Part shown: one piece after another, positions 31,701-39,145 of the stretch
Position numbering within the stretch: the first letter of the stretch is position 1
Layout of the letters: each line of letters opens with the position of its first letter
IMG/VR virus record: IMGVR_UViG_3300022723_000216
Span: 1-58,253 of that record
Strand: one strand, 5' to 3'
DNA: 58,253 nucleotides
DNA from: a virus
Position numbers and translations under genes: made by a program
Notes under the pieces: generated by a model
Told to the model about the DNA's origin: nothing
Database searches by the model: none
Seen by the model: only the letters and a program-made list of their open reading frames with translations

Positions 31701-31747
31701 GTGGTATACTGGCCGCCGCCACAACCACCAGCTGGGGGAGCCCTGCC
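31701..31747 (+). promoter_or_regulatory. Extended -10 promoter and strong ribosome binding site for the Cas12-like gene
   Basis: TGGTATACT (TATACT at 31705-31710 with an upstream TG) is an extended -10 element; the -35 region is poor. About 20 bp further, GGGGGAG lies 7 bases before the ATG at 31748. The gene therefore has its own plus-strand expression signals in a minus-strand neighbourhood. Confidence 0.6.
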
Positions 31748-33040
31748 ATGAGCGCATTGGCTGAACACACCATGTGTGTTGCATGCGGCGTTGCCAGAGA
31801 AACCAAGCCGACACAGCGTGGACTCTTGCGATTGCCACGTGGCTGGAAGCGCATCGACGACGAAGTGCTCTGTTCTAGCTGCACACAGGATCGCTACGTC
31901 CTGCGGGCCGTGACCCTGCCCATCGCCAAGCCGCTTGATTCAACTTGGGCAGAGTTCCGCGAGATCATTCGCGGCCAGTGGTCTCTCGTGTCTCAGTGCA
32001 TGACCTGGATGGTCCGCGAGTTATACGCCCGCGACGCCGCACGCGCCGGCACGCACGACAAGCTTCCCAAAATGGAGCGGGTGTATCTCTATCCGGAAGC
32101 TCGCGAGAGATTTCCTGGCCTCGTGCCGGCGACGGTCTCGGCGCTTGAGCAGCTTGCTCAGTCGAAATACCGGAAGCAGCGTTACGGCGTGCTGTGGACA
32201 CAGGAGGAACAACTGCAAACGCTGCGCTACCCGCAACCGCTGATCGTGCCAGCGAAGAACTGGTCGATCGAGATATCACCGACGAATGCCCGGCGGGATA
32301 TCGTGCTGACGGTGCGGATCGCGGGCGCGCCGCGACAACTACGGCTGCGTAGTGGCGGCAACTTCCGCCGGCAGCGACTCGATATCGAAAAGATCATCGC
32401 CGGGGACGCCGTCAAGGGTGAGTTGGCTATCTATCGCAAGCGGGCCGCCGGCACGGATCGGGCGGGCGCCAGCGGTCAGAAGTCGAGCGCGCTGGGTAAG
32501 GATCGTGGGGACGGCGGGCAGCAGATTCGCTACGACACGATGGTCAAGCTGGTGGGGCGCTTCCCGCGCAAGCAACACGCCGAGCGCACTGGAACGCTGT
32601 ACGTACGGACGGCTGGCGAAAGCCTGCTCGTGGCGTTGAACGCCAAGGATGAGAAGCTGTGGGTGCTCAACAGTGACCACGTGCGGCGGTGGTGCGCGGA
32701 GCACATGGCGCGACTCAATCGCTGGAGCGATGACGCCAAAGCCGAACTGCGGCCCACCGTGCCGTTTGCCGATCGGCGGCAGGCGGCAGCGGTAAAGTTC
32801 CGCAACCGCATTCACTCGGCTTGCCTGGAGGCGGCAGCGCAACTGGTGGCCTATGCTGTGCGTCGGAAATTCGCCGAAGTGCGGTACAATGACGCGGACA
32901 AGAGCTACGTGGGCCGCTTCGACTGGAGCGGTCTCAAGGCGGCGATCGAACATAAGTGCAATGCAGACAACCTGCGATTCATCGACGCGAGCGGCGCGGT
33001 GAAGTCGCCATCCCGGGAGCCGCTCGAAAGTGAAGGGTGA
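31748..33040 (+). CDS. Compact TnpB/Cas12-like (type V-U-like) effector, probably nuclease-dead
   Basis: The 430-residue protein begins with a zinc finger (C10, C13, C42, C45) around LPRGWKRIDDEVLCSSC. A helical REC-like region follows (residues 60-160), then beta strands typical of a WED/OBD domain (RRDIVLTVRIAGAPRQLRLR, GELAIYRKR). Residues 282-410 have the order of TnpB/Cas12 RuvC elements: a strand (GTLYVRTAGESLLVALN), a long basic bridge-like helix (HVRRWCAEHMARLNRW), then FAEVRYND and FDWSGLKAAIEHK. The first strand has no Asp at the RuvC-I position, the second has Tyr where Glu is expected, and no RuvC-III or C-terminal zinc finger exists. The CRISPR array starts 116 bp downstream. Family assignment is by pattern; the likely role is crRNA-guided binding and silencing. 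Confidence 0.65.
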   Translation: MSALAEHTMCVACGVARETKPTQRGLLRLPRGWKRIDDEVLCSSCTQDRYVLRAVTLPIAKPLDSTWAEFREIIRGQWSLVSQCMTWMVRELYARDAARAGTHDKLPKMERVYLYPEARERFPGLVPATVSALEQLAQSKYRKQRYGVLWTQEEQLQTLRYPQPLIVPAKNWSIEISPTNARRDIVLTVRIAGAPRQLRLRSGGNFRRQRLDIEKIIAGDAVKGELAIYRKRAAGTDRAGASGQKSSALGKDRGDGGQQIRYDTMVKLVGRFPRKQHAERTGTLYVRTAGESLLVALNAKDEKLWVLNSDHVRRWCAEHMARLNRWSDDAKAELRPTVPFADRRQAAAVKFRNRIHSACLEAAAQLVAYAVRRKFAEVRYNDADKSYVGRFDWSGLKAAIEHKCNADNLRFIDASGAVKSPSREPLESEG

Positions 33041-33050
33041 TCTTATGTTA

Positions 33051-33097
33051 AGGCGTCCGCAACGCCTAGCGCGGGATAGCTCCGGTACGTTTACCGG
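33051..33097 (+). other. Two consecutive stem-loops between effector gene and array (possible scaffold RNA)
   Basis: Hairpin 1 is AGGCGT-CCGCA-ACGCCT (33051-33067). Hairpin 2 is CCGGTA-CGTT-TACCGG (33082-33097). There is no following T-run, so they are not an intrinsic terminator. No anti-repeat complementary to the CRISPR repeat is visible. They may belong to a guide scaffold or the array leader. Confidence 0.4.
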
Positions 33098-33156
33098 CCG
33101 GGGTGCTCGCGGAACGCGGCAAAAACTGTGCGGGGAGAACACGTTACGTGGCCGCC

Positions 33157-33408
33157 CCCGCAGTGGATGAACGACGTTGAATCTGCTGCGGGAATAGATA
33201 GGGAATCGCTCCCACGGGACTCCTGCCCCCGCAGTGGATGAACGACGTTGAATCTGCTGCGGGCGGCGAGTCGAAGCTTTTCACCCTCACGCAGTTGGGC
33301 CCCGCAGTGGATGAACGACGTTGAATCTGCTGCGGGAACGATGTCGTCTCCCGAGACCCAGACCGCGCCGCACCCGCAGTGGATGAACGACGTTGAATCT
33401 GCTGCGGG
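33157..33408 (+). CRISPR. CRISPR array, four identical 36-bp repeats and three spacers
   Basis: The repeats are at 33157-33192, 33228-33263, 33301-33336 and 33373-33408. Each is 36 bp, starts CCCGCAGTGGATGAACGACG and ends TTGAATCTGCTGCGGG, with 7-bp inverted ends CCCGCAG/CTGCGGG. Spacers are 35, 37 and 36 bp with no similarity to each other. All four repeats are identical, including the last. No cas1, cas2 or other cas gene is present in the window. The orientation with the upstream effector gene supports transcription on the plus strand. Confidence 0.93.
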
Positions 33409-33752
33409 TCGAATCCCGCGCTGCTACTTTGGAAATGCTTGATCGCCGCAGGTCATGGGCCGACGCGTATTTCATCGCCGAGGCGATCGAAGCGAACGTG
33501 ACACCCAGCCAGTTCCCGCGGTACGTGGCTCATAGAACACGATGCCCGTCGACGCCGCCTACCCCCTGGACAACTTCAAGGTGATCGCGGGCAAGCGCTC
33601 TTCGCACAGCGCGACGCCGTGGATTGGTGGTACGCCGCATTGGGCGCCGCAGCTTCGTGCTGGGGCGCGACTGGATCGCCTACCTCGAGAAGGCGCCGAC
33701 CGTGTAGCGATAAAAACGCGGACAACCGTTCGATTGTCCGCGGCTCGATGTG
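33409..33752. other. 344-bp stretch after the array: gene debris and a terminator
   Basis: Overlapping short plus-strand frames exist (33434-33584, MLDRRRSWADAYFIAEAIEA; 33542 onward, MPVDAAYPLDNFKVIAGKR; and a C-terminal-looking FVLGRDWIAYLEKAPTV before a stop at 33706), each in a different frame. They look like pieces of one frameshifted gene rather than intact genes. The minus-strand terminator at 33717-33742 closes the region. Confidence 0.4.
33717..33742 (-). terminator. Terminator after the terminase operon
   Basis: On the minus strand, a perfect 9-bp stem CGCGGACAA/TTGTCCGCG with an 8-base loop is followed by TTTTTAT. It stops minus-strand transcription before it runs antisense into the CRISPR locus. 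Confidence 0.88.
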
Positions 33753-34139
33753 CTATGCCCGCACGCGCTTCGCGCCATGTTGTGCATGTGCCTCGGCGAC
33801 CGCTTCCAGCAGATACCGCACGCCGTCGGCCGGGCTGACCACGCGCCGGCCGTTATCCAGCGTCGCCTGCCGCCGATCGAGGCCGTGGACCAGGCGCCGC
33901 AGCGCGTTGGTCTGTTCGCGCGTCAGCTTGATGTCGAGGTGGGCGCACCAGTCGATTAACGTGGCGTCTGGATCAAACGGTGCCTCGATGAGCACGGTCG
34001 CCAACGCTGGAGCTGCCAGTTCGGGCGCTGGCGTGGGTGGCGCGACGGTGCGCCGGCCAAGCGGAATGATCGCTGGATCCTTGGGCGTCGCCGGCAATGT
34101 GGTCTTGGCGGCTTGCTGCTTCTTGCTTACCTTCGGCAT
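33753..34139 (-). CDS. Hypothetical protein, 128 aa, between terminase and CRISPR locus
   Basis: The N-terminal half is basic and Pro/Ala-rich (MPKVSKKQQAAKTTLPATPK). The C-terminal half is helical (TREQTNALRRLVHGLDRRQ, then VSPADGVRYLLEAVAEAHAQ) and resembles a small DNA-binding or ribbon/helix domain. The gene directly follows terminase. A small terminase subunit or a head protein is possible but unproven. Confidence 0.55.
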   Translation of the reverse strand: MPKVSKKQQAAKTTLPATPKDPAIIPLGRRTVAPPTPAPELAAPALATVLIEAPFDPDATLIDWCAHLDIKLTREQTNALRRLVHGLDRRQATLDNGRRVVSPADGVRYLLEAVAEAHAQHGAKRVRA

Positions 34140-34161
34140 GGAGTTCCTCCCGTTTCGTGAG

Positions 34162-36402
34162 TTACCAGTTGGGGCGATAGACGCTCGCGTCTGTGCCGCC
34201 TGACGGCGGCTGTGACGCCGCCTGTTGAGCCGGCGGGGTCTGCACCGCCGTGGACCCAAATACGTTGATGCCGCGTACGCTGCGGGCACACACGGCCTGA
34301 TAGGTGGCGTCGAAGTAGTGGTTCGGCTTCGGCGACTTCCACCAGCCGGTGCGGGCCCCCTTGAAGCCGGGCACAAACCGCGTCTCCCAGGTCTCGGCCA
34401 GGATGTGCTTGGCGTACGATAGGTGCGCGTTGCGATTCACGCGGCCGTCGATGCGCGGCGGGTTAAAGACGCGCAGCGAGCCCGGCTCACCCGTTTCGGC
34501 CAGGAACCCTTCGTGGACCTTGAGCTTCCAATGGTCGGTGTTCATGTCCACGGTCGGCACGCCGGCCGGGAACGACACGTGCCAGTTGTCGCCCGCCACG
34601 ATGCGCCGGCCACCGGGCTGGCGATAGGGCGATTGCCCCTTGGACGGGCAGCAGCGGTCGAATCCGATCTCGCCGCAGAACAGCGCCACCGGCTGGGTGT
34701 TCCAACTCTGTTCCTTCCAGCCGGTGTCGATCAACGCCAGGTCGATGGTCCACTGGTCGTTGCCCGACTCGCTGGCCATGGGCGACGCTTCCTGATTCTG
34801 CCACCAGGCGTGCAGGCCTTCGAGGATCAACAGCTCGCAGTCAGCTGCGGGGCGGTTGGCCGTCTGGAATTCAAAGAAGTCGTAGTCGATGACGATTCCG
34901 ACGGCGTTCTCGTTCCAGGCCACGAGCGCGTAGTGCAGGCCGAGCTTCTGCACGTCGCCGCCCGCCGTGATGCACACCGTGCCTTCGGGCACCACGCGGC
35001 GCTCGATGCCGCTTAAGCAGTGGTTTTGGATGTGGTAGGCGGTGAGGATCAGCCGTGCCGCGCCCTCTTCCTCGGGCGGGTTGTTATCCATCTCGCACGC
35101 GACCGAGTCGGGGTCGGTGCGGGCCACCTCGTTGTAGTAGTGCTGCAGCGCCGAGACTTCGACCTGGGTGCCATCGCCCAGCACGGACGGGTCGTAGCGG
35201 TGCTCGTTGGCGACCACGGCGCCGGCGTCCATCAGCGCGCGGCGCTCGAGGTAGAACGCGTGTGACCGCCGGCAGTGCTTATCGGTGCTGATCTGGGCCT
35301 GAAACTCACGAAACTCCTTCTCGCGCAGTGAAACGTATTCCTCCCACAGGTCTTTGCGGTCAGGCGGCTTGATCAGGTAGCGGAACCGCCGCCCCTTCCA
35401 AGTCGGCTTCTGCTCGGGATCCGTGTATTTGAACGACACGCAAGTGCGGTTCTGGATGGTGGTCAGCATGACGCGGGCCACCGGCTTCTGCTGGCTGCCC
35501 AGGCCGCCGATCGCTCGATCGATGCGCTCCATGAGCTTGATGCCGCCCTCGCCGAGCTCGCCGGGACGCTTCCCCGGGCGGATGGTCTCTTCGGTGTCGG
35601 GGTCGTCGATGCCGACCAGCTGCGGCCGCCGGCCCTTGCGCTTGAGGCCGCGGATGGCCGAGTCGAGGCCGCGCGTGGCGATGATCGCTCGAGCCGCCGG
35701 CGCCCCCGGCACATTGGGCAACACGATCTCCGATCCGCACCAGGTGAACTTGCTCGAGACGCGGCGGTACGGCTGGCCGTTGTCGTGCCGTTCGCCGCTC
35801 ACCAGTTGGTACTGGGCGCGGTTGGGCGTGTTCTCAAGTGCCCGGACCGGCACGCAGACTTCCGGGTAGTCGTCCAACAGCAGCGAGTTCTCTTCGATCG
35901 CTGTTTTGATGGAGTCGAGCGAGTCGTTGGCCAGCGTGGCGGTGGCCGCGCACAGAACAGAAAACGAGAGCGCGCCTTGCAACGTGTATTTCAACAGCAG
36001 GCGCTCGAACAGGCTGGTCTTGCCTTCGCCGCGGCTGGCCGCGATCGCCTGGTCGCCGCCGTACACGATGGCGTCTCGGATGGCGCTGATCATCTCTTGC
36101 TGCTGCACGGTGAAGGCGTACCAGAACGGATCGTGCAGGCCGCACTCGATGCTGAAGTAGTGCATAAGCCAATCGATGTCGTTGGCCTCGAGCCGCTCGC
36201 GCCGCTCGCGGTTGGCGCAAGCCGGCACGACAACCTCTTTGGCCGCCGCCCGCTGCTCACGCTTGCGTTCGACGTCGCGTTCGCGCTCCGACGAGCGGCC
36301 GGTGATCTTGTCCAGCATGGCCAGTTGCTTGCGCAACGTGGCCGCCGCTTCGGCTGCCCGGGCCTGCATCTCTCGGGTGTTGGCGGCACTTTGTTCGCTC
36401 AC
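34162..36402 (-). CDS. Terminase large subunit (lambda GpA family)
   Basis: This ~746-residue DNA packaging motor has an ATPase with Walker A ASRGEGKTSL and Walker B PQLVGIDDPDTEE, plus an N-terminal adaptor (DIDWLMHYFSIECGLHDPFW, TVQQQEMISAIRDAI). The C-terminal nuclease region includes CITAGGDVQKLGLHYALVAW and LALIDTGWKEQSW, with acidic catalytic residues. GpA-type terminases generally cut at cos sites. GTG at 36402 is chosen because it overlaps the upstream stop (GTGA); a GTG at 36426 is the alternative. Confidence 0.92.
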   Translation of the reverse strand: MSEQSAANTREMQARAAEAAATLRKQLAMLDKITGRSSERERDVERKREQRAAAKEVVVPACANRERRERLEANDIDWLMHYFSIECGLHDPFWYAFTVQQQEMISAIRDAIVYGGDQAIAASRGEGKTSLFERLLLKYTLQGALSFSVLCAATATLANDSLDSIKTAIEENSLLLDDYPEVCVPVRALENTPNRAQYQLVSGERHDNGQPYRRVSSKFTWCGSEIVLPNVPGAPAARAIIATRGLDSAIRGLKRKGRRPQLVGIDDPDTEETIRPGKRPGELGEGGIKLMERIDRAIGGLGSQQKPVARVMLTTIQNRTCVSFKYTDPEQKPTWKGRRFRYLIKPPDRKDLWEEYVSLREKEFREFQAQISTDKHCRRSHAFYLERRALMDAGAVVANEHRYDPSVLGDGTQVEVSALQHYYNEVARTDPDSVACEMDNNPPEEEGAARLILTAYHIQNHCLSGIERRVVPEGTVCITAGGDVQKLGLHYALVAWNENAVGIVIDYDFFEFQTANRPAADCELLILEGLHAWWQNQEASPMASESGNDQWTIDLALIDTGWKEQSWNTQPVALFCGEIGFDRCCPSKGQSPYRQPGGRRIVAGDNWHVSFPAGVPTVDMNTDHWKLKVHEGFLAETGEPGSLRVFNPPRIDGRVNRNAHLSYAKHILAETWETRFVPGFKGARTGWWKSPKPNHYFDATYQAVCARSVRGINVFGSTAVQTPPAQQAASQPPSGGTDASVYRPNW

Positions 36403-36668
36403 GTCTTGCCGCCCGGGCTCTTCCACAGGCCCTGTTCGGCCATGGCGTCGACCATCTCCTTGGCGGTCATCGGCTTCTTGGCCTCGGCCAGTAGGCCCGC
36501 CCGCCCGGCGCGCCGTGGGGCCACGTGGGCGGCCAGGCCAACGGCCGACATCCCGGTCTGATCACCGCGGTAAGCGCCCCGCATGCGTCGCGGGGCGTTT
36601 CTCGTTGACGTGCCGTACCTGGCCAACGCGCGCAACAGGCCGCGGGGCCGGCGGCGTCTGGCGTTCAC
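36399..36668 (-). CDS. HARE-HTH-like fragment
   Basis: The last 35 residues (LLAEAKKPMTAKEMVDAMAE, then QGLWKSPGGKT) match the start of the HARE-HTH winged helix seen in RNA polymerase delta and many phage proteins. The usual PxxTLYxxIxRE second half is absent because the gene stops at GGKT, where the terminase start overlaps. The first 50 residues are Arg-rich and may not fold. It is either a minimal or a truncated regulator. Confidence 0.6.
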   Translation of the reverse strand: MNARRRRPRGLLRALARYGTSTRNAPRRMRGAYRGDQTGMSAVGLAAHVAPRRAGRAGLLAEAKKPMTAKEMVDAMAEQGLWKSPGGKT

Positions 36669-37996
36669 GTGGCAACCTCCTGGTGGACTAGCTCAGCCTT
36701 GCCGCCGGTGAACTTCTCCCACCGCTCGACGATCACGTCGCAGTACAGCGGGTCAAGCTCCATCACGAACGATCGCCGGCTGGTCTGCTCGGCGCCCATC
36801 AGCGTGCTGCCGCTGCCGCCGAACAGGTCGAGCACGTTCTCGCCCGGCTGCGACGAATAGCGCATGGCCCGGGCAGCGAGCTCCACCGGCTTCTCGGTCA
36901 GGTGGACCATCGATTGCGGGTTGACCTTCTTGACGCTCCACACGTCGACCGCGTTGTTCGGGCCGTAGAACTGGTGTGCCGATCCGAGGCGCCAGCCGTA
37001 GAAGCACCACTCGTGGTTGCCCAAGAAGTCCTTCCGCGTCAACACCGGGTGCTCTTTGACCCAGATGATGGCCTGCGAAAAGTAGAGCTCGCACGCCTTC
37101 AGGGCGGGCGGGTACTTGGCGCAGTTGGCATATCCGCCCCAGACGTAAAACCCACGTCCGGGCTCGAGCACCCGGGCGATATTGCCGAACCAGGCGTCCA
37201 GCAGTTCGTCAAACGCCTCGTCGCTGACAAAGTCGTTCTCGAGGGGCCGGTCCTTGGCCCGCATTTTTTTTCCGGTCGGCTTCGATTTGCCGGGATGACG
37301 CGCGAGATCGAGCGATTGGTGGTGCTTTGGCCCTTGGAACGAGCTCAAGCCTGCGGCGATCGCGTTGTTGCTCCGCGGCTCAACCTTCACGTTGTACGGC
37401 GGGTCGGTGTTGACCAGGTGGATCACTGCCCCGTCCAGCAGCCGGTCCAGGTGCTCTGGGTTGGCCGAGTCGCCGCACAGCAGGCGGTGGTCGCCGAGGA
37501 TCCACAGGTCGCCCGGCTTGGTGGTGGCCTCGCCGGGCAGGGCCGGAGCCTGGTCTTCGACGATCTCCCCGTTGTTGGCGGCCCGTCCGGCTATGCCGGC
37601 GGACTCGGCTAGCGACGCGAGCATGCCCTGCAGCGCTTCGCTATCCGTCTCGATCTGCCGCAGCAGCGTGTCGAGCTTCTCCGGGTCGGTGCCGGCCATC
37701 GCCGCGAGCGGGTCGACCGTCGCCAGCAGCTTGGCTGCCTCGGCCTCGTCGACGTCCAACACGAGCACCGGCCACTCCGTGTCGGGGGCGACGTCGGCCC
37801 GCAGGTGGCCGTCGATCAGATGTAACCCCTCCGGTGTCTCCCGTACCAGGAGCGCGTCGGCGATGCCGACCTCGGCCAGGATCCCGCGCAAGGCGTTTTG
37901 CTGGTCCTTCGAATGCGTCCGCCAGTTGCCCGGGTTGGGCAAAATCTCGCTCGCCTTCACGCGGCGAAGCTCTTTGATCCGATCTCGAATTGCCAT
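36665..37996 (-). CDS. ParB/Srx domain fused to a DNA N6-adenine or N4-cytosine methyltransferase
   Basis: The 443 residues begin with a ParB-like domain (RRVKASEILPNPGNWRTHSK, GLHLIDGHLRADVA). Residues ~165-430 form a beta-class methyltransferase: catalytic DPPY (LVNTDPPYNVKVEP) comes before the SAM motif (NVLDLFGGSGSTLMGAEQ), and the QAIIWVKEHP and HEWCFYGWR strands are in place. The protein probably modifies phage DNA against restriction. The 5' region holds a 14-bp palindrome (38109-38122) that could be its operator. It overlaps the next gene by 4 bases. Confidence 0.9.
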   Translation of the reverse strand: MAIRDRIKELRRVKASEILPNPGNWRTHSKDQQNALRGILAEVGIADALLVRETPEGLHLIDGHLRADVAPDTEWPVLVLDVDEAEAAKLLATVDPLAAMAGTDPEKLDTLLRQIETDSEALQGMLASLAESAGIAGRAANNGEIVEDQAPALPGEATTKPGDLWILGDHRLLCGDSANPEHLDRLLDGAVIHLVNTDPPYNVKVEPRSNNAIAAGLSSFQGPKHHQSLDLARHPGKSKPTGKKMRAKDRPLENDFVSDEAFDELLDAWFGNIARVLEPGRGFYVWGGYANCAKYPPALKACELYFSQAIIWVKEHPVLTRKDFLGNHEWCFYGWRLGSAHQFYGPNNAVDVWSVKKVNPQSMVHLTEKPVELAARAMRYSSQPGENVLDLFGGSGSTLMGAEQTSRRSFVMELDPLYCDVIVERWEKFTGGKAELVHQEVAT

Positions 37997-38108
37997 GCGA
38001 ACTTGCGCTCCTCATTTCAGGACGGACGGACTGTAGGTGTGGGGCGCGTGGCGGGGGTGGGAAACCATTTCTCGCCTGGCCCAGAAAGTACCTACCCAGT
38101 TTCCCAGC

Positions 38109-38122
38109 CTTAACATGTTAAG
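38109..38122. promoter_or_regulatory. 14-bp perfect palindrome upstream of the methyltransferase gene
   Basis: CTTAACATGTTAAG, AT-rich against a GC-rich background, lies in the 174-bp gap 37997-38170, about 110 bp before the methyltransferase start. It is a candidate operator. No other feature is visible in the gap. Confidence 0.5.
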
Positions 38123-38170
38123 ATGCGCTGCCACTTTGGCAGGCCTCAGGGCGACCACATCGACCCACCT

Positions 38171-38464
38171 TCACGTGGTTACCTCAAAGAAATGTCTCGC
38201 TGCCGCCTGCCCGTCGCCGGTTGCCCACCAGCGGTAGCGCCAGAAGCCCGCGGCGTCCGCGTCGACGTAGGCCACGTACGTGCCAGTCGACTCTTTGATG
38301 ATCTCCGCGTCGGTGCCGTAGACGTAGTCGATGGGGTCGGCCCCGCTCGGTGGCTCGATGGTGAGCCGCACGACCTCCGGGTCGTAGACGCCACCCAGGT
38401 CGGAGTCGGTGAACACGGCACGCAGGCGTGGCCTGCTGCCAAGCGGTCGCCGGTTGTAGGTCAT
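38171..38464 (-). CDS. Small beta-rich virion-associated protein
   Basis: This 97-residue protein (RLRAVFTDSDLGGVYDPEVV, STGTYVAYVDADAAGFWRYR, WWATGDGQAAARHFFEV) has the pattern of a single Ig-like or FN3-like domain and resembles short tail-fibre accessory proteins. It is followed by the DNRLRE and sialidase genes. Confidence 0.6.
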   Translation of the reverse strand: MTYNRRPLGSRPRLRAVFTDSDLGGVYDPEVVRLTIEPPSGADPIDYVYGTDAEIIKESTGTYVAYVDADAAGFWRYRWWATGDGQAAARHFFEVTT

Positions 38465-38478
38465 GGTCTGGCCCTCCG

Positions 38479-39114
38479 TTAGGCGCAGAGCTCATCGCTA
38501 ATGGCCACCGTGCACGGCAGCTCGTCACTGATGGTCACACACCCTCGTCGCTTATAGGTCACGAGATACTTCGGGCGCGATGCCGCCGTGGCGCTTTCGT
38601 ACGAGTGCAGGTTCACGAATTGGTCCACGCCGGTTGCCTCCGGTCCCCGTAGTCGCAGCTCGAGAAGTCCCTCGCGTTCGGCGATGGCGTCGACGTGCAG
38701 GGCGAGCAGGTTGGCGAAGGTAAGCGTGGCGCTGGCGTTGGTGATCGTGGCCTGGTCCCCATCGACAGCCGTGTAGTCGCCACCCTGGGTGCCCCAGGGG
38801 TTCGTGCCGTCGTACGTCTGCCACGTCGCCGTGGCTGGCACCCATAGGGGCTGGGTGATGCGTTCGGCGTAGAACGTCGATGAGGCCGGCAGGGTGGCCG
38901 TCATGCGGCGCGTGAGCACCAGGGAGGCTGCTACGACCTCGATGCCCGTGGGAAGTGACGTCAGATCGACCCGCACGGCCGCGCGCGAGGCCTTGTCGAC
39001 GCTTAAGGCGCGCACGTTGCCGACCACCAGCGTATCGGTGCTGCCCGCGGGGCTGGTGGGCGCGCCCTCGTAGAGCGAGCAGTCGAGCGTCGGGTTGATG
39101 GTGGTGGTGGGCAT
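38479..39114 (-). CDS. DNRLRE-domain (CBM96-like) protein
   Basis: The 211 residues carry the DNRLRE beta-sandwich pattern: SLYEGAPTSPAGSTDTLVVG, AAVRVDLTSLPTGIEVVAAS, VPATATWQTYDGTNPWGTQG and VNLHSYESATAASRPKYLVT. These domains are found on secreted bacterial proteins and bind carbohydrate. On a phage it is a likely receptor-binding or adhesin piece. Two C-terminal CxISDELxC repeats are unusual. Confidence 0.8.
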   Translation of the reverse strand: MPTTTINPTLDCSLYEGAPTSPAGSTDTLVVGNVRALSVDKASRAAVRVDLTSLPTGIEVVAASLVLTRRMTATLPASSTFYAERITQPLWVPATATWQTYDGTNPWGTQGGDYTAVDGDQATITNASATLTFANLLALHVDAIAEREGLLELRLRGPEATGVDQFVNLHSYESATAASRPKYLVTYKRRGCVTISDELPCTVAISDELCA

Positions 39115-39145
39115 TTGGTCGCTTGGGTCCGCTTTGAGCGTTGCC

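Noticed and set aside
33248-33584. Short plus-strand frames beginning inside the CRISPR repeats
   Set aside because: They translate the repeat unit itself (for example QWMNDVESAAG twice) and have no ribosome binding site. The repeats and spacers explain them.
36399-36668. Small terminase subunit
   Set aside because: The gene is in the right place, but its recognisable part is a truncated HARE-HTH, not a terminase small-subunit fold.
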